A DNA stretch of 6,044 bases from Azovibrio restrictus (GCA_003252145.1 QKDJ01000247.1:1-6044), one strand, 5' to 3'. Shown: positions 1-6,044, counted from the first letter of the stretch. Translations and numbers: made by a program. The notes: a model not told the origin generated them from the letters alone.

Positions 1-2
1 AC

Positions 3-47
3 CGCCGCCAGTTCGGCGAACTGCCCTCTGCCGCACAGCGGGGCTGA
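3..47 (+). CDS. Possible 3' end of a convergent gene of unknown function
   Basis: One forward frame reads 14 codons from the window edge (RRQFGELPSAAQRG) and ends in TGA at 45-47. This is 31 nt before a terminator hairpin that also works rightward, which is where the end of a convergent gene would be expected. The peptide is too short to assign to a family. The other forward frames and two of the minus frames are also open over this stretch, so the reading frame is not proven. The bidirectional terminator is the main support. No function is proposed. Confidence 0.22.
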   Translation, partial: RRQFGELPSAAQRG

Positions 48-78
48 AGCAGCCGCTCCTGGCTCAGGAAGTCGCTGC

Positions 79-114
79 CATAAAAAAACCACCGCCAAGG
101 GTGGTTTTTTTATG
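79..114. terminator. Bidirectional intrinsic terminator closing the trp operon
   Basis: A perfect 15-bp inverted repeat: CATAAAAAAACCACC at 79-93 and its complement at 100-114, with a 6-nt loop (GCCAAG) at 94-99. The core is a 5-bp GC-rich stem (CCACC/GGTGG) flanked by A7 on one side and T7 on the other, so RNA from either strand ends in a hairpin followed by a U-tract. On the minus strand it lies 52 nt past the trpC stop and is the natural end of the rpe-gph-trpEGDC transcript. On the plus strand it could end a gene finishing at about position 47. Confidence 0.9.
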
Positions 115-166
115 GGGTAAGGCCCGCCCGCTCAAAACCGGGAGGCATTCTGGTCAAGGCTTCCCT

Positions 167-955
167 TTAGCCGAACAGGCGCTCCAGTTCCACGCCCGGG
201 TCCGGGGCACGCATGAAGGCTTCGCCCACCAGGAAGGCATGGACGTCCCGGGCCTGCATGGCCTTCACGTCCTCGGGCACCAGGATGCCGCTTTCGGTGA
301 TCACCAGACGATCTTCGGGAATCTTGTGCAGCTGGGAGAAGGTGTTCTCCAGACTCACTTCAAAGGTGCGCAGGTTGCGGTTGTTAATGCCGATGAGGGG
401 GGTCTGGAGCTTCAAGGCCACATCCAGTTCATCCCCGTCATGGCTTTCCACCAGCACGGACATGCCCAGTTCCTGAGCCAGGCCCTCGAAATCCTGCATC
501 TGTCCCAGAGAGAGTTCCGCCACGATCAGGAGAATGGCATCAGCCCCCATGGCCCGGGCTTCATGGATTTGATAGGCATCCACCATGAAGTCCTTGCGCA
601 GCACCGGCAGGGCACAGGCAGCCCGGGCAGCCTTCAGGTATTCGGGGGAACCCTGGAAATACTGGATATCAGTAAGCACGGACAGGCAGGTGGCCCCGTG
701 ATTGGCGTAGCTGACTGCGATCTCGGCCGGCTGGAAATCGGGCCGGATCACCCCCTTGGAGGGGCTGGCCTTCTTGATTTCCGCGATCACGGCGGGCTTG
801 CCGGCGGCAGCGCGGGATTGCAAGGCCTCGGCAAAACCCCGGGTGGGGGCCTGGTCCCGGGCTTGAGCCCGAACCGCTTCCAGGGGCAGGCAGGCCTGGG
901 CGGCGGCCACTTCTTCCCGCTTGGTGGCGATGATTTTCTTGAGAATGTCGCTCAT
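167..955 (-). CDS. trpC: Indole-3-glycerol phosphate synthase TrpC
   Basis: A cytosolic TIM-barrel enzyme that closes 1-(o-carboxyphenylamino)-1-deoxyribulose 5-phosphate to indole-3-glycerol phosphate, with loss of CO2 and water. It is 262 aa, normal for a stand-alone TrpC. The family motifs appear in order: [12 protein letters not shown] (57-68), LRKDF (119-123), VES (169-171), INNRNL (190-195), TESGI (220-224) and FLVGEAFMR (241-249). By alignment from memory with the well-studied archaeal enzyme, the catalytic and binding residues are E59, K61, K121, E170, N191, E221 and S222, all present. There is no fused TrpF domain, so phosphoribosylanthranilate isomerase must be encoded elsewhere. 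The ATG overlaps the trpD stop in ATGA (952-955) and has no clear ribosome-binding site of its own, suggesting translational coupling to trpD. It is the last gene before the terminator. Confidence 0.97.
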   Translation of the reverse strand: MSDILKKIIATKREEVAAAQACLPLEAVRAQARDQAPTRGFAEALQSRAAAGKPAVIAEIKKASPSKGVIRPDFQPAEIAVSYANHGATCLSVLTDIQYFQGSPEYLKAARAACALPVLRKDFMVDAYQIHEARAMGADAILLIVAELSLGQMQDFEGLAQELGMSVLVESHDGDELDVALKLQTPLIGINNRNLRTFEVSLENTFSQLHKIPEDRLVITESGILVPEDVKAMQARDVHAFLVGEAFMRAPDPGVELERLFG

Positions 956-1986
956 GAGAACTGCTTGCTGAAAGTCACGAATTCATCCACCTTGGCCCGG
1001 GCAGCGCCGGAGGCCAGAAGGCTCAGGGCCAGTTCGACACCGGCGGCCAGGGACTCAGCCTGGCCCGTCACGTAGAGGCTGGCGGCGGCATTGAGTGCCA
1101 CGATGTCCCGGGCGGCGCCCGGTTTGTTTTCCAGGGCACCCAGCAGCATGGCCATGGACTCTTCCACATTGCTCACCTGCAGCATGCGGGCATCGTGGAT
1201 GGCCAGACCGAATTGCTCGGGAGAAACCTCGTATTCCCGCACGTCCCCATCCTTGAGTTCGCCCACCAGGGAGGGACCGGAGATGGACAGTTCGTCCAGG
1301 CCTTCACGACCGAACACGGTCAAGGCCCGCTGGCTACCCAGGCGCTGCAGCACCCGGGCCAGGATGCCCACCAGATCCGGGTGGAACACGCCCAGCACCT
1401 GCTGGGGAGCGCCCGCCGGGTTGGTCAGGGGGCCGAGGATGTTGAAGATGGTCTTGACGCCCATTTCCCGACGCACCGGAGCCGCGTGCCTCATGGCGCT
1501 GTGGTGGTTGGGGGCGAACATGAAACCCACGCCCACCTGTTCGATGCAGCGGGCCACCTGTTCCGGGTTCAGGTTGATATTCACCCCCAGGGCTTCCAGC
1601 ACATCGGCGCTACCGGATTGGGAAGAAACGGAACGTCCGCCGTGCTTGGCGATACTGGCACCACCGGCTGCGGCCACGAACATGGCGGCCGTGGAGATGT
1701 TGAAGGTATGGGCTCCGTCACCACCGGTACCGCAGGTATCCACCACCTTGCTCACATCCGCCAGCTGTACCTTGGTGGACAGTTCCCGCATGACTGTGGC
1801 GGCCGCAGCAATTTCGCCAATGGTCTCTTTCTTGACCCGCAGCCCGGTGATGATGGCCGCGATCATCAGGGGGCTCACTTCGCCCCCCATGATCTGGCGC
1901 ATCAGGGAAATCATTTCGTCGTAGAAGATTTCCCGATGTTCGATTACCCGTTGCAGGGCTTCCTTGGGAGTGAATGGGGCGCTCAT
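952..1986 (-). CDS. trpD: Anthranilate phosphoribosyltransferase TrpD
   Basis: Transfers the phosphoribosyl group of PRPP to anthranilate, giving N-(5'-phosphoribosyl)anthranilate, the second step of the tryptophan branch. It is 344 aa, the usual length of an unfused TrpD. A helical N-terminal domain (about 1-70) is followed by the PRPP site CGTGGDG (85-91), NISTA (96-100) and the [20 protein letters not shown] block (114-133). The anthranilate-side segment is [17 protein letters not shown] (160-176), with the paired Arg172/Arg173, followed by the conserved [11 protein letters not shown] (181-191). Acidic metal ligands D231-E232 sit in GLDELS. There is no fused glutamine amidotransferase, unlike enterobacterial TrpGD. 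Its ATG overlaps the trpG stop by 4 nt, and an AAGGA ribosome-binding site lies at 1996-2000, 9 nt upstream inside the trpG end. Confidence 0.97.
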   Translation of the reverse strand: MSAPFTPKEALQRVIEHREIFYDEMISLMRQIMGGEVSPLMIAAIITGLRVKKETIGEIAAAATVMRELSTKVQLADVSKVVDTCGTGGDGAHTFNISTAAMFVAAAGGASIAKHGGRSVSSQSGSADVLEALGVNINLNPEQVARCIEQVGVGFMFAPNHHSAMRHAAPVRREMGVKTIFNILGPLTNPAGAPQQVLGVFHPDLVGILARVLQRLGSQRALTVFGREGLDELSISGPSLVGELKDGDVREYEVSPEQFGLAIHDARMLQVSNVEESMAMLLGALENKPGAARDIVALNAAASLYVTGQAESLAAGVELALSLLASGAARAKVDEFVTFSKQFS

Positions 1987-2555
1987 CGGGCATGTTCCTT
2001 GAGGAAGTTGTTGAGCAGATCATGGCCCCGCTCGGTGAGAATGGATTCCGGATGGAACTGGACTCCTTCCACGGCCAGGGTCTTGTGACGCACCCCCATG
2101 ATTTCCCCATCCTCGGTCCAGGCGGTGATCTCCAGGCAGTCCGGCAGGCTTTCCCGCTCGATGGCCAGGGAATGGTAACGGGTGCAGGTGAGCGGATTGG
2201 GCAGGCCCTTGAACACGCCCAGGTCCTTGTGATGTACCGGCGACACCTTGCCGTGCATCAGTTTCTTGGCATGGACGATCTTGCCGCCAAAAGCCTCACC
2301 AATGGATTGATGCCCCAGGCAAACCCCCAGCAGGGGAATCTTTCCGGCAAAAGTCTTGATGGCCGCCAGGGAGACGCCAGCCTGGGCCGGTGCGCAGGGT
2401 CCGGGGGAAATCACCAGATATTCCGGGTTCAGGGCTGCGATTTCTTCCAGAGTGATGGCGTCATTGCGGAACACCTGCACCTCCTGCCCCAGTTCTCCAA
2501 AGTATTGGACCAGGTTGTAGGTGAAGGAATCGTAGTTGTCGATCATGAGCAGCAT
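1983..2555 (-). CDS. trpG: Anthranilate synthase component II (glutamine amidotransferase) TrpG
   Basis: Class I glutamine amidotransferase that hydrolyses glutamine and passes ammonia to TrpE. It is 190 aa, the normal size for TrpG/PabA. The N-terminus [20 protein letters not shown] is typical of the family. The oxyanion-hole region is [10 protein letters not shown] (51-60), the nucleophile is C79 in [15 protein letters not shown], and H168 and E170 in FHPES complete the triad. The reading frame stays open upstream to 2747, but that part overlaps trpE and has no family similarity. The start at 2555 fits the family N-terminus and has a GAGGAG ribosome-binding site overlapping the trpE stop, with a 10-nt gap between the genes. 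In organisms with one such subunit, TrpG may also serve p-aminobenzoate synthase; this window cannot show whether a separate PabA exists. Confidence 0.96.
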   Translation of the reverse strand: MLLMIDNYDSFTYNLVQYFGELGQEVQVFRNDAITLEEIAALNPEYLVISPGPCAPAQAGVSLAAIKTFAGKIPLLGVCLGHQSIGEAFGGKIVHAKKLMHGKVSPVHHKDLGVFKGLPNPLTCTRYHSLAIERESLPDCLEITAWTEDGEIMGVRHKTLAVEGVQFHPESILTERGHDLLNNFLKEHAR

Positions 2556-2565
2556 GGCGGTCTCC

Positions 2566-4059
2566 TCACTCCATCCGTGTATCGAGACCGGCTTCTGCCA
2601 GTTCGGCGGCCCGGAGCACGGCCCGGGCCTTGTTGCAGGTTTCTTCCCATTCGGCGTCCGGATTGGAGTCGGCCACGATGCCGGCCCCGGCCTGGGCGTG
2701 GAGCTTGCCATCCTTGAGGATGGCGGTGCGGATGGCGATGGCCACATCCATGTCCCCCTGGAAGCCCAGGTAGCCCACGGAACCGGCGTAGATGCCCCGT
2801 TTCACGGGCTCCAGTTCGTCAATGATTTCCATGGCCCGCACCTTGGGAGCACCGGAAACCGTGCCGGCCGGGAAGGTGGCCTTGAGCACGTCCATGGCAT
2901 CCAGCCCCGGTTGCAGCTTGCCTTCCACGTTGGAGACGATGTGCATCACATGGGAGTAGCGCTCGATGGTCATGCTTTCCGTAACCCGGACGCTGCCCAC
3001 CTGGGCGACCCGGCCACAGTCGTTGCGTCCCAGATCCAGCAGTTGCACATGCTCGGCCCGCTCTTTCTGGTCGGCCAGCAGATCCTTTTCCAGAGCCAGA
3101 TCCTCATCGGGGGTAGCGCCCCGCTTGCGAGTGCCGGCGATGGGTCGCACGGTGACCTTCTGGCCCTGACCTTCGTGTTCCAGGCGCACCAGGATTTCCG
3201 GGGAAGAACCCACCACCTGGAAGTCGCCGAAATCGAAATAGAACATGTAGGGGGAAGGATTGAGGCTGCGTAGCGACCGGTAGAGGGCCATGGGGCTGGC
3301 GCCAAAGGGCTTTTCCATGCGCTGGGAGAGCACCACCTGCATGATGTCCCCCTCGGTGATGTAATCCTTGGCCTTGCGCACCGCCGCCTTGAAGGCTTCC
3401 TCGCCAAAGGTGGAAACAGCCGGAGCGGAAGCCACGGGCTTTTCCACGGGTACGGCCACGGGCTGGCGCAGACTCACCAGCAGTTCCTTGAGGCGGGCCC
3501 GGGCTGCGGCATAGGCGCCGGGCTGGCTGGGCTCCGCATAGACAATCAGGGTCAGCTTGCCGGACAGGTTATCCACCACCGCCAGCTCCTCCGAGAGCAG
3601 CAGCAGGATGTCGGGGGTACCCATGTCGCCGGCCGTGGGTCCCTGGTTGAGCCGAGGCTCCACGTAGCGCACCGTGTCGTAACCAAAGCAGCCCACCAGG
3701 CCACCGGTAAAACGGGGCAGACCCGAGGACGGAGGCGCCTGGAACCGGGCGGCATAGTCAGCCACGAAGTCCAGGGGGTTGATGTCGTTGCGCTCTTCCA
3801 CCACCTGATCGCCAGTCAGCACCTGCACCTGCTGACCTCGCACCTGGATACGAGTCTGATGGGCAGGGGCCAGACCGATGATGGAGTAGCGCCCGAAACG
3901 CTCGCCACCCTGCACGGATTCCAGCAGGTAGGTGCCGGGCTTGTTGGCCAGTTTCAGGTAAATGGAAAGGGGGGTATCGAGATCGGCAAAGGTCTCGAGG
4001 GTGACCGGGATGCGGTTGTAACCTTGCCCGGCCAGGGCATTGAATTCGGTTTCAGTCAT
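2566..4059 (-). CDS. trpE: Anthranilate synthase component I TrpE
   Basis: Chorismate-binding subunit that converts chorismate and ammonia (from TrpG) to anthranilate and pyruvate, the committed step to tryptophan. It is 497 aa, normal length. The N-terminal regulatory part carries LLES (45-48), the tryptophan feedback site, with the matching NPSPYMFY (267-274), so the enzyme is expected to be inhibited by tryptophan. The catalytic half shows PIAGTRKRG (306-314), [15 protein letters not shown] (333-347), [15 protein letters not shown] (366-380), [11 protein letters not shown] (396-406), GSVGYLGF (426-433) and AGAGIVADS (457-465). The intact LLES and the trpG neighbour favour TrpE over PabB. 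Residue 348 is Cys (GRNDCGRVA), where I usually expect Leu or Val; this is minor. The start ATG at 4059 follows GAGG with 6-nt spacing. Expression is likely controlled by the leader region just upstream. Confidence 0.97.
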   Translation of the reverse strand: MTETEFNALAGQGYNRIPVTLETFADLDTPLSIYLKLANKPGTYLLESVQGGERFGRYSIIGLAPAHQTRIQVRGQQVQVLTGDQVVEERNDINPLDFVADYAARFQAPPSSGLPRFTGGLVGCFGYDTVRYVEPRLNQGPTAGDMGTPDILLLLSEELAVVDNLSGKLTLIVYAEPSQPGAYAAARARLKELLVSLRQPVAVPVEKPVASAPAVSTFGEEAFKAAVRKAKDYITEGDIMQVVLSQRMEKPFGASPMALYRSLRSLNPSPYMFYFDFGDFQVVGSSPEILVRLEHEGQGQKVTVRPIAGTRKRGATPDEDLALEKDLLADQKERAEHVQLLDLGRNDCGRVAQVGSVRVTESMTIERYSHVMHIVSNVEGKLQPGLDAMDVLKATFPAGTVSGAPKVRAMEIIDELEPVKRGIYAGSVGYLGFQGDMDVAIAIRTAILKDGKLHAQAGAGIVADSNPDAEWEETCNKARAVLRAAELAEAGLDTRME

Positions 4060-4065
4060 GAAAAG

Positions 4066-4069
4066 CCTC
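4066..4069 (-). promoter_or_regulatory. Ribosome-binding site of trpE, possibly masked by leader RNA
   Basis: GAGG on the minus strand, 6 nt before the trpE ATG, is a good Shine-Dalgarno site. The surrounding GAGGCTT (4063-4069) can pair with GAGCCTT at 4131-4137 in the leader RNA: 7 bp, two of them G-U. Such pairing would cover the site. The complementarity is visible in the sequence; masking in the cell is inference. Confidence 0.55.
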
Positions 4070-4146
4070 GCAAAAACGGGATAACGACGGTGCGGCTGAT
4101 GCTGCGGATGCGTACGGGGGTGCCTGCCGGAAGGCTCGGCGCAGGA

Positions 4147-4215
4147 TTAGGGACGCCAGGGGCGCCAGCTATGCCAGGATTGCCAACGCTGTTGGCAGGT
4201 ACGCAGGGTCGTCAT
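4147..4215 (-). CDS. trpL: Putative trp operon leader peptide (22 aa, four Trp)
   Basis: A short ORF of 22 codons plus TAA lies directly upstream of trpE. Residues 11-22 read WQSWHSWRPWRP, so Trp is at 11, 14, 17 and 20 with perfect three-codon spacing. Trp is rare in proteins, and four in 22 residues just ahead of a trp biosynthetic operon is the hallmark of an attenuation leader peptide, where ribosomes stall when charged tRNA-Trp is scarce. The ATG at 4215 has only a weak AAGA nearby. An in-frame GTG at 4242, in the sequence GTGA shared with the gph stop, would add nine residues and couple its translation to gph. The stop lies 87 nt before the trpE ATG. The peptide probably has no function beyond being translated. 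Confidence 0.85.
   Translation of the reverse strand: MTTLRTCQQRWQSWHSWRPWRP
4181..4197 (-). other. Small hairpin within the trp leader ORF
   Basis: Perfect 7-bp inverted repeat TGCCAAC-AGC-GTTGGCA with a 3-nt loop, covering leader codons 7 to 12 and including the first Trp codon in its 3' arm. Its position resembles the 1:2 pause hairpin of classical attenuators, which holds RNA polymerase until a ribosome starts the leader peptide. No U-tract follows, so it is not a terminator. The pairing is direct observation; the role is inference. Confidence 0.5.
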
Positions 4216-4238
4216 GTTCTTGGGGCGTTGATCAGGAT

Positions 4239-4904
4239 TCACATCAGGTCACGGGCTTGTTGCAGGGCAGCAAGCAGATCGGATACTAGCGCATCGCAAT
4301 CGGCACTGTCCACCGGCTTGCCCTCCGTATAGCCGTAGGGCACCAGCCAGGCACGGCTGCCGGCCGCCCGGGCGGCGATCACATCATTGAGGGAGTCGCC
4401 AATATGCAGGTTGGCTTGAGGGGCCACTCCCAGCTCCCGACAGGCGTGCAGCACGGGCTCCGGATGGGGCTTCTTGTAGGGCGTGGTATCGCCACAGACG
4501 TAGAGCTGGAAATAGGGCGCCAGGCCGGTCAACTCCATCAGGGGTTCGGTGAAGGCGATGCTCTTGTTGGTCACCACAGCCAGGGGCAGACCCGTGGCCT
4601 TCCAGGCCGCCAGGCCTTCCACCACCCCCTGGTAAGGCTGGGCGGAGCGGCCGTTTTCTTCCAGATAAAACTCCCGGAAGAACTTCATGCCGGTCTGCAC
4701 ATCTTCGGGAGCAGGAGGCGCCTCCCAGGTCAGGCATTTGGTGATCAGTTCCTCCATGCCCCGCCCCACGAAATTGCGGATTTCGGTTTCGCTGCGCTCG
4801 GGCAGGCTCATGGCCCGGAACATGCGGTTGCAGGCCACGGTGATATCCAGGGCCGTATCCAGCAGGGTACCGTCCAGATCAAAGGTTACGGATTGCAGTT
4901 TCAT
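4239..4904 (-). CDS. gph: HAD-family phosphoglycolate phosphatase Gph
   Basis: Cytosolic HAD-superfamily phosphatase, expected to hydrolyse 2-phosphoglycolate (formed by DNA repair or oxygenation side reactions) to glycolate. It is 221 aa, the usual size. Motif I is FDLDGTLLDT (8-17), with nucleophile D9 and acid/base D11. A helical cap domain covers about 18-90. Motif II is Thr112 in VVTNK, motif III is Lys145 in KKPHPEP, and motif IV is GDSLND (169-174), with Mg-binding D170 and D174. The frame is open to 4952, but the upstream part overlaps rpe. The start at 4904 gives the family N-terminus and has an AAGG ribosome-binding site with 7-nt spacing. It begins 16 nt after the rpe stop, the common rpe-gph pair. 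The specificity is inferred mainly from that neighbour; HAD enzymes are hard to separate by sequence alone. Confidence 0.9.
   Translation of the reverse strand: MKLQSVTFDLDGTLLDTALDITVACNRMFRAMSLPERSETEIRNFVGRGMEELITKCLTWEAPPAPEDVQTGMKFFREFYLEENGRSAQPYQGVVEGLAAWKATGLPLAVVTNKSIAFTEPLMELTGLAPYFQLYVCGDTTPYKKPHPEPVLHACRELGVAPQANLHIGDSLNDVIAARAAGSRAWLVPYGYTEGKPVDSADCDALVSDLLAALQQARDLM
4283..4312 (-). promoter_or_regulatory. Candidate internal trp promoter within the 3' end of gph
   Basis: On the minus strand, TGGACA (4307-4312, five of six matches to the sigma-70 -35 box) is followed after 18 nt by TAGTAT (4283-4288, four of six matches to the -10 box). Transcription would start near 4276, about 60 nt before the leader ATG, a sensible length for a trp leader transcript. 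It lies within gph codons, so trp could be transcribed apart from rpe-gph. A match of this quality can occur by chance. Confidence 0.35.
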
Positions 4905-4920
4905 GATCAGACCTTGGCCC

Positions 4921-5622
4921 TCAGACTTTGCCCAGTTCGGCACGCAGGGCACCGATCACGGAATCGTAGCGATGGGGATCGCTGTCTTTGCCCGCCCCAT
5001 AGACGGCAGAGCCCGCCACGAAGGCATCGGCTCCGGCCCGGGCGATTTCAGCGATGTTGCCTACTTTCACGCCCCCGTCGATTTCCAGGCGGATACGGCG
5101 ACCGGTCTGTTGCTCATAGACATCAATCTTGGCCCGGGCTTCTGCCAGCTTGCCCAGGGTATTGGGAATGAAGGACTGGCCCCCGAAGCCCGGGTTCACG
5201 CTCATGAGCAGCACCACGTCCAGCTTGTCCATCACGTAATCCATGTAGGAAAGGGGGGTGGCCGGATTGAACACCAGCCCGGCCTGGCAACCGCTGTCCC
5301 GGAGCAGGCCCAGGCTGCGGTCCACATGCTCGGAGGCTTCCGGGTGGAAGGTGATGATATTGGCGCCCGCCTTGGCGAAGTCGGGAATGATGCGATCCAC
5401 GGGCTTGACCATCAGATGCACGTCGATGGGCGCCTGGGTGCAGGGACGAATGGCCTCGCACACCAGGGGGCCGATGGTCAGATTGGGAACATAATGGTTG
5501 TCCATCACGTCGAAATGAATCCAGTCGGCGCCGGAGGCGATGACATTGCTCACTTCCTCGCCCAGTTTGGCAAAATTGGCCGATAGAATGCTGGGGGCGA
5601 TGACGAAATCCCGACTGGTCAT
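4921..5622 (-). CDS. rpe: Ribulose-phosphate 3-epimerase Rpe
   Basis: Interconverts D-ribulose 5-phosphate and D-xylulose 5-phosphate in the pentose phosphate pathway (and in the Calvin cycle where present). It is 233 aa, a complete TIM barrel. Motifs: [11 protein letters not shown] (8-18), [17 protein letters not shown] (36-52), DVHLMV (67-72), [12 protein letters not shown] (140-151), LEIDGGV (179-185) and FVAGSAVYG (201-209) at the phosphate site. Metal ligands H36, D38, H69 and D182 are present, with D38 and D182 as the acid/base pair. The start at 5622 gives the conserved N-terminus and follows GGAAA at a slightly long spacing (about 9 nt). It is the first gene of the leftward cluster and is divergent from apaG. 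The link to tryptophan synthesis is indirect, through the pentose phosphate pool that feeds PRPP. Confidence 0.96.
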   Translation of the reverse strand: MTSRDFVIAPSILSANFAKLGEEVSNVIASGADWIHFDVMDNHYVPNLTIGPLVCEAIRPCTQAPIDVHLMVKPVDRIIPDFAKAGANIITFHPEASEHVDRSLGLLRDSGCQAGLVFNPATPLSYMDYVMDKLDVVLLMSVNPGFGGQSFIPNTLGKLAEARAKIDVYEQQTGRRIRLEIDGGVKVGNIAEIARAGADAFVAGSAVYGAGKDSDPHRYDSVIGALRAELGKV

Positions 5623-5716
5623 GATGGTCTGTTTCCATGAATCAACAAGACCGGCATTTTAGCCGTCCCGCTCCTACACTAAAACCAGAAATCAACTTAC
5701 CCACAGAGCCCCGACC
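5623..5716. promoter_or_regulatory. Divergent promoter region between rpe and apaG
   Basis: These 94 bp must hold the start signals for both directions unless apaG is read from elsewhere. On the minus strand TAAAAT (5656-5661) is a five-of-six match to a -10 box and would give rpe a leader of about 27 nt, but no good -35 box lies at the right distance. It is framed by a small inverted repeat, CGGC (5652-5655) and GCCG (5662-5665). On the plus strand TACACT (5675-5680) is a possible -10 box for apaG, also without a clear -35. The region's role is likely; the exact boxes are not. Confidence 0.4.
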
Positions 5717-6044
5717 ATGAGCAAGCCCTATCAGATCGAAATTGGCGTACGCACCCAGTTCCTGCCCGAGCAGTCGGATGGAGATAACGGGCGCTACGTT
5801 TTCACCTACACCATCACCATCACCAACGCCGGCACCCTGCCCGCCCAGTTGATCTCCCGCCACTGGATCATCACGGACGGCAACAACCAGGTTCAGGAAG
5901 TCAAAGGCCTGGGCGTGGTGGGCAACCAGCCCTTCTTGAAGCCCGGGGAAAGCTTCGAATACACCAGCGGCTGTGTGCTGGAAACCCCGGTGGGTACCAT
6001 GCGCGGCACCTACCAGATGGTGGGAGACGACGGCAGTCCCTTCG
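5717..6044 (+). CDS. apaG: ApaG family protein, 3' end beyond the window
   Basis: The first 109 codons of a protein starting MSKPYQIEIGVRTQFLPEQS and running off the window. ApaG proteins are about 125 aa, so only the last 15-20 residues should be missing. Family features: an N-terminal beta-rich core with FTYTITITNAG (29-39), the SRHWIITDGN segment (47-56), the GxGxxG signature GLGVVG (64-69), NQPFLKPGESFEYTSGC (70-86) and GTMRGTYQM (93-101). The fold is a fibronectin type III-like beta sandwich. The exact function is unsettled: mutants in enterobacteria were linked to cobalt resistance and magnesium efflux, and eukaryotic relatives sit in F-box proteins. The ATG at 5717 is preceded by a weak AGAG with about 9-nt spacing. 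It is divergent from rpe, an arrangement I recall from betaproteobacteria. Confidence 0.93.
   Translation, partial: MSKPYQIEIGVRTQFLPEQSDGDNGRYVFTYTITITNAGTLPAQLISRHWIITDGNNQVQEVKGLGVVGNQPFLKPGESFEYTSGCVLETPVGTMRGTYQMVGDDGSPF

Larger units (their letters stand above)
4060..4238 (-). promoter_or_regulatory. trp leader / attenuation region between gph and trpE
   Basis: This 179-nt gap stands out in a cluster where the other genes overlap or sit within 16 nt. It contains a Trp-rich leader ORF (4147-4215) and several short, partly exclusive RNA helices. A 7-bp hairpin TGCCAAC/GTTGGCA with a 3-nt loop lies at 4181-4197, inside the leader ORF. TGGCGC (4162-4167) can pair with GCGCCG (4137-4142). 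GCCG (4137-4140) can instead pair with CGGC (4126-4129), extended by CCT/AGG across a 2-nt bulge. CGGC can also pair with GCCG at 4093-4096. No GC-rich hairpin directly precedes the T5 run (4072-4076) or the T4 run (4061-4064), so a standard terminator is not evident. The stretch 4078-4122 is C-rich and G-poor (22 C, 8 G of 45). Control by tryptophan supply is very likely; the mechanism is open. Confidence 0.75.

Noticed and set aside
101..1075. Long plus-strand open frame (324 codons) across trpC
   Set aside because: It is antisense to a clear TrpC with all catalytic motifs. Its start lies in the terminator, and its translation is His/Gly/Gln-rich with no recognisable family, typical of the reverse strand of a GC-rich gene.
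1091..2088. Two long overlapping plus-strand open frames opposite trpD
   Set aside because: Both are antisense to conserved TrpD, in different frames, with no plausible protein features. They are by-products of high GC content.
2556..2747. Upstream extension of the trpG frame
   Set aside because: It overlaps the trpE 3' end in another frame, lacks family similarity, and the start at 2555 has a strong ribosome-binding site.
4110..4204. Long-range pairing GCGTAC (4199-4204) with GTACGC (4110-4115) in the leader RNA
   Set aside because: Only 6 bp separated by more than 80 nt, with no extension. Expected by chance in a GC-rich leader.
4281..4292. TrpR operator
   Set aside because: Only one CTAGT half is present and there is no symmetric partner. 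Betaproteobacteria usually lack TrpR, so chance is the simpler explanation.
4905..4952. Upstream extension of the gph frame
   Set aside because: The 16 extra residues overlap the rpe end. The family N-terminus (MKLQSVTFDLDGT) begins at 4904 with a good ribosome-binding site.
4404..5586. Long plus-strand open frames opposite gph and rpe
   Set aside because: Both minus-strand genes carry complete catalytic motifs. The plus frames show biased composition and no domains.
5642..5863. 73-codon minus-strand open frame at the start of apaG
   Set aside because: It is antisense to the well-conserved ApaG N-terminus, Gly-rich, and starts inside that gene. It is a shadow frame.
1..6044. CRISPR array, insertion sequence, tRNA, rRNA or phage signs
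   Set aside because: No spaced repeats, transposase motifs, terminal inverted repeats or RNA gene signatures were seen. Apart from the 9-nt leader units, the window is core metabolic genes.

Overview
The window is GC-rich and tightly packed, with proteobacterial genes in conserved order. A divergently placed apaG, then rpe-gph-trpE-trpG-trpD-trpC, with separate TrpG and TrpD proteins and no trpF, trpB or trpA following trpC, points to a betaproteobacterium with a split tryptophan pathway. Rhodocyclales-like is my best guess, from recalled gene order rather than from any search.

Layout, left to right. Positions 1-78 may hold the last codons of a rightward gene ending at 47. A strong hairpin at 79-114 with A7 and T7 arms can terminate transcription in both directions and closes the leftward trp operon. 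The minus strand then carries trpC (167-955), trpD (952-1986), trpG (1983-2555) and trpE (2566-4059), joined by 4-nt or 10-nt junctions. A 179-nt leader region (4060-4238) separates trpE from gph (4239-4904), and rpe follows at 4921-5622. A 94-bp intergenic region (5623-5716) separates rpe from apaG, which is rightward from 5717 and cut by the window edge.

TrpE and TrpG form anthranilate synthase (chorismate plus glutamine to anthranilate). TrpD adds the phosphoribosyl group from PRPP, and TrpC closes the indole ring to indole-3-glycerol phosphate. Rpe interconverts ribulose-5-P and xylulose-5-P, next to the pentose supply for PRPP. Gph is a HAD phosphatase, probably for 2-phosphoglycolate.

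The most interesting element is not one of the long genes. Between gph and trpE lies an unannotated short ORF (4147-4215, minus) of 22 codons. It contains four Trp codons spaced exactly every third codon, within four tandem 9-nt units that all start TGGC. This is a convincing trp leader peptide (trpL-like), so the operon is probably controlled by ribosome stalling on Trp codons. I could not find a classical GC-rich terminator hairpin with a U-tract between the leader and trpE. Instead there are competing short helices, one of which could cover the trpE ribosome-binding site, and a C-rich, G-poor stretch. Control could therefore be translational or Rho-dependent, which would be unusual. A promoter-like sequence lies inside the 3' end of gph, giving trp a possible start independent of rpe-gph.
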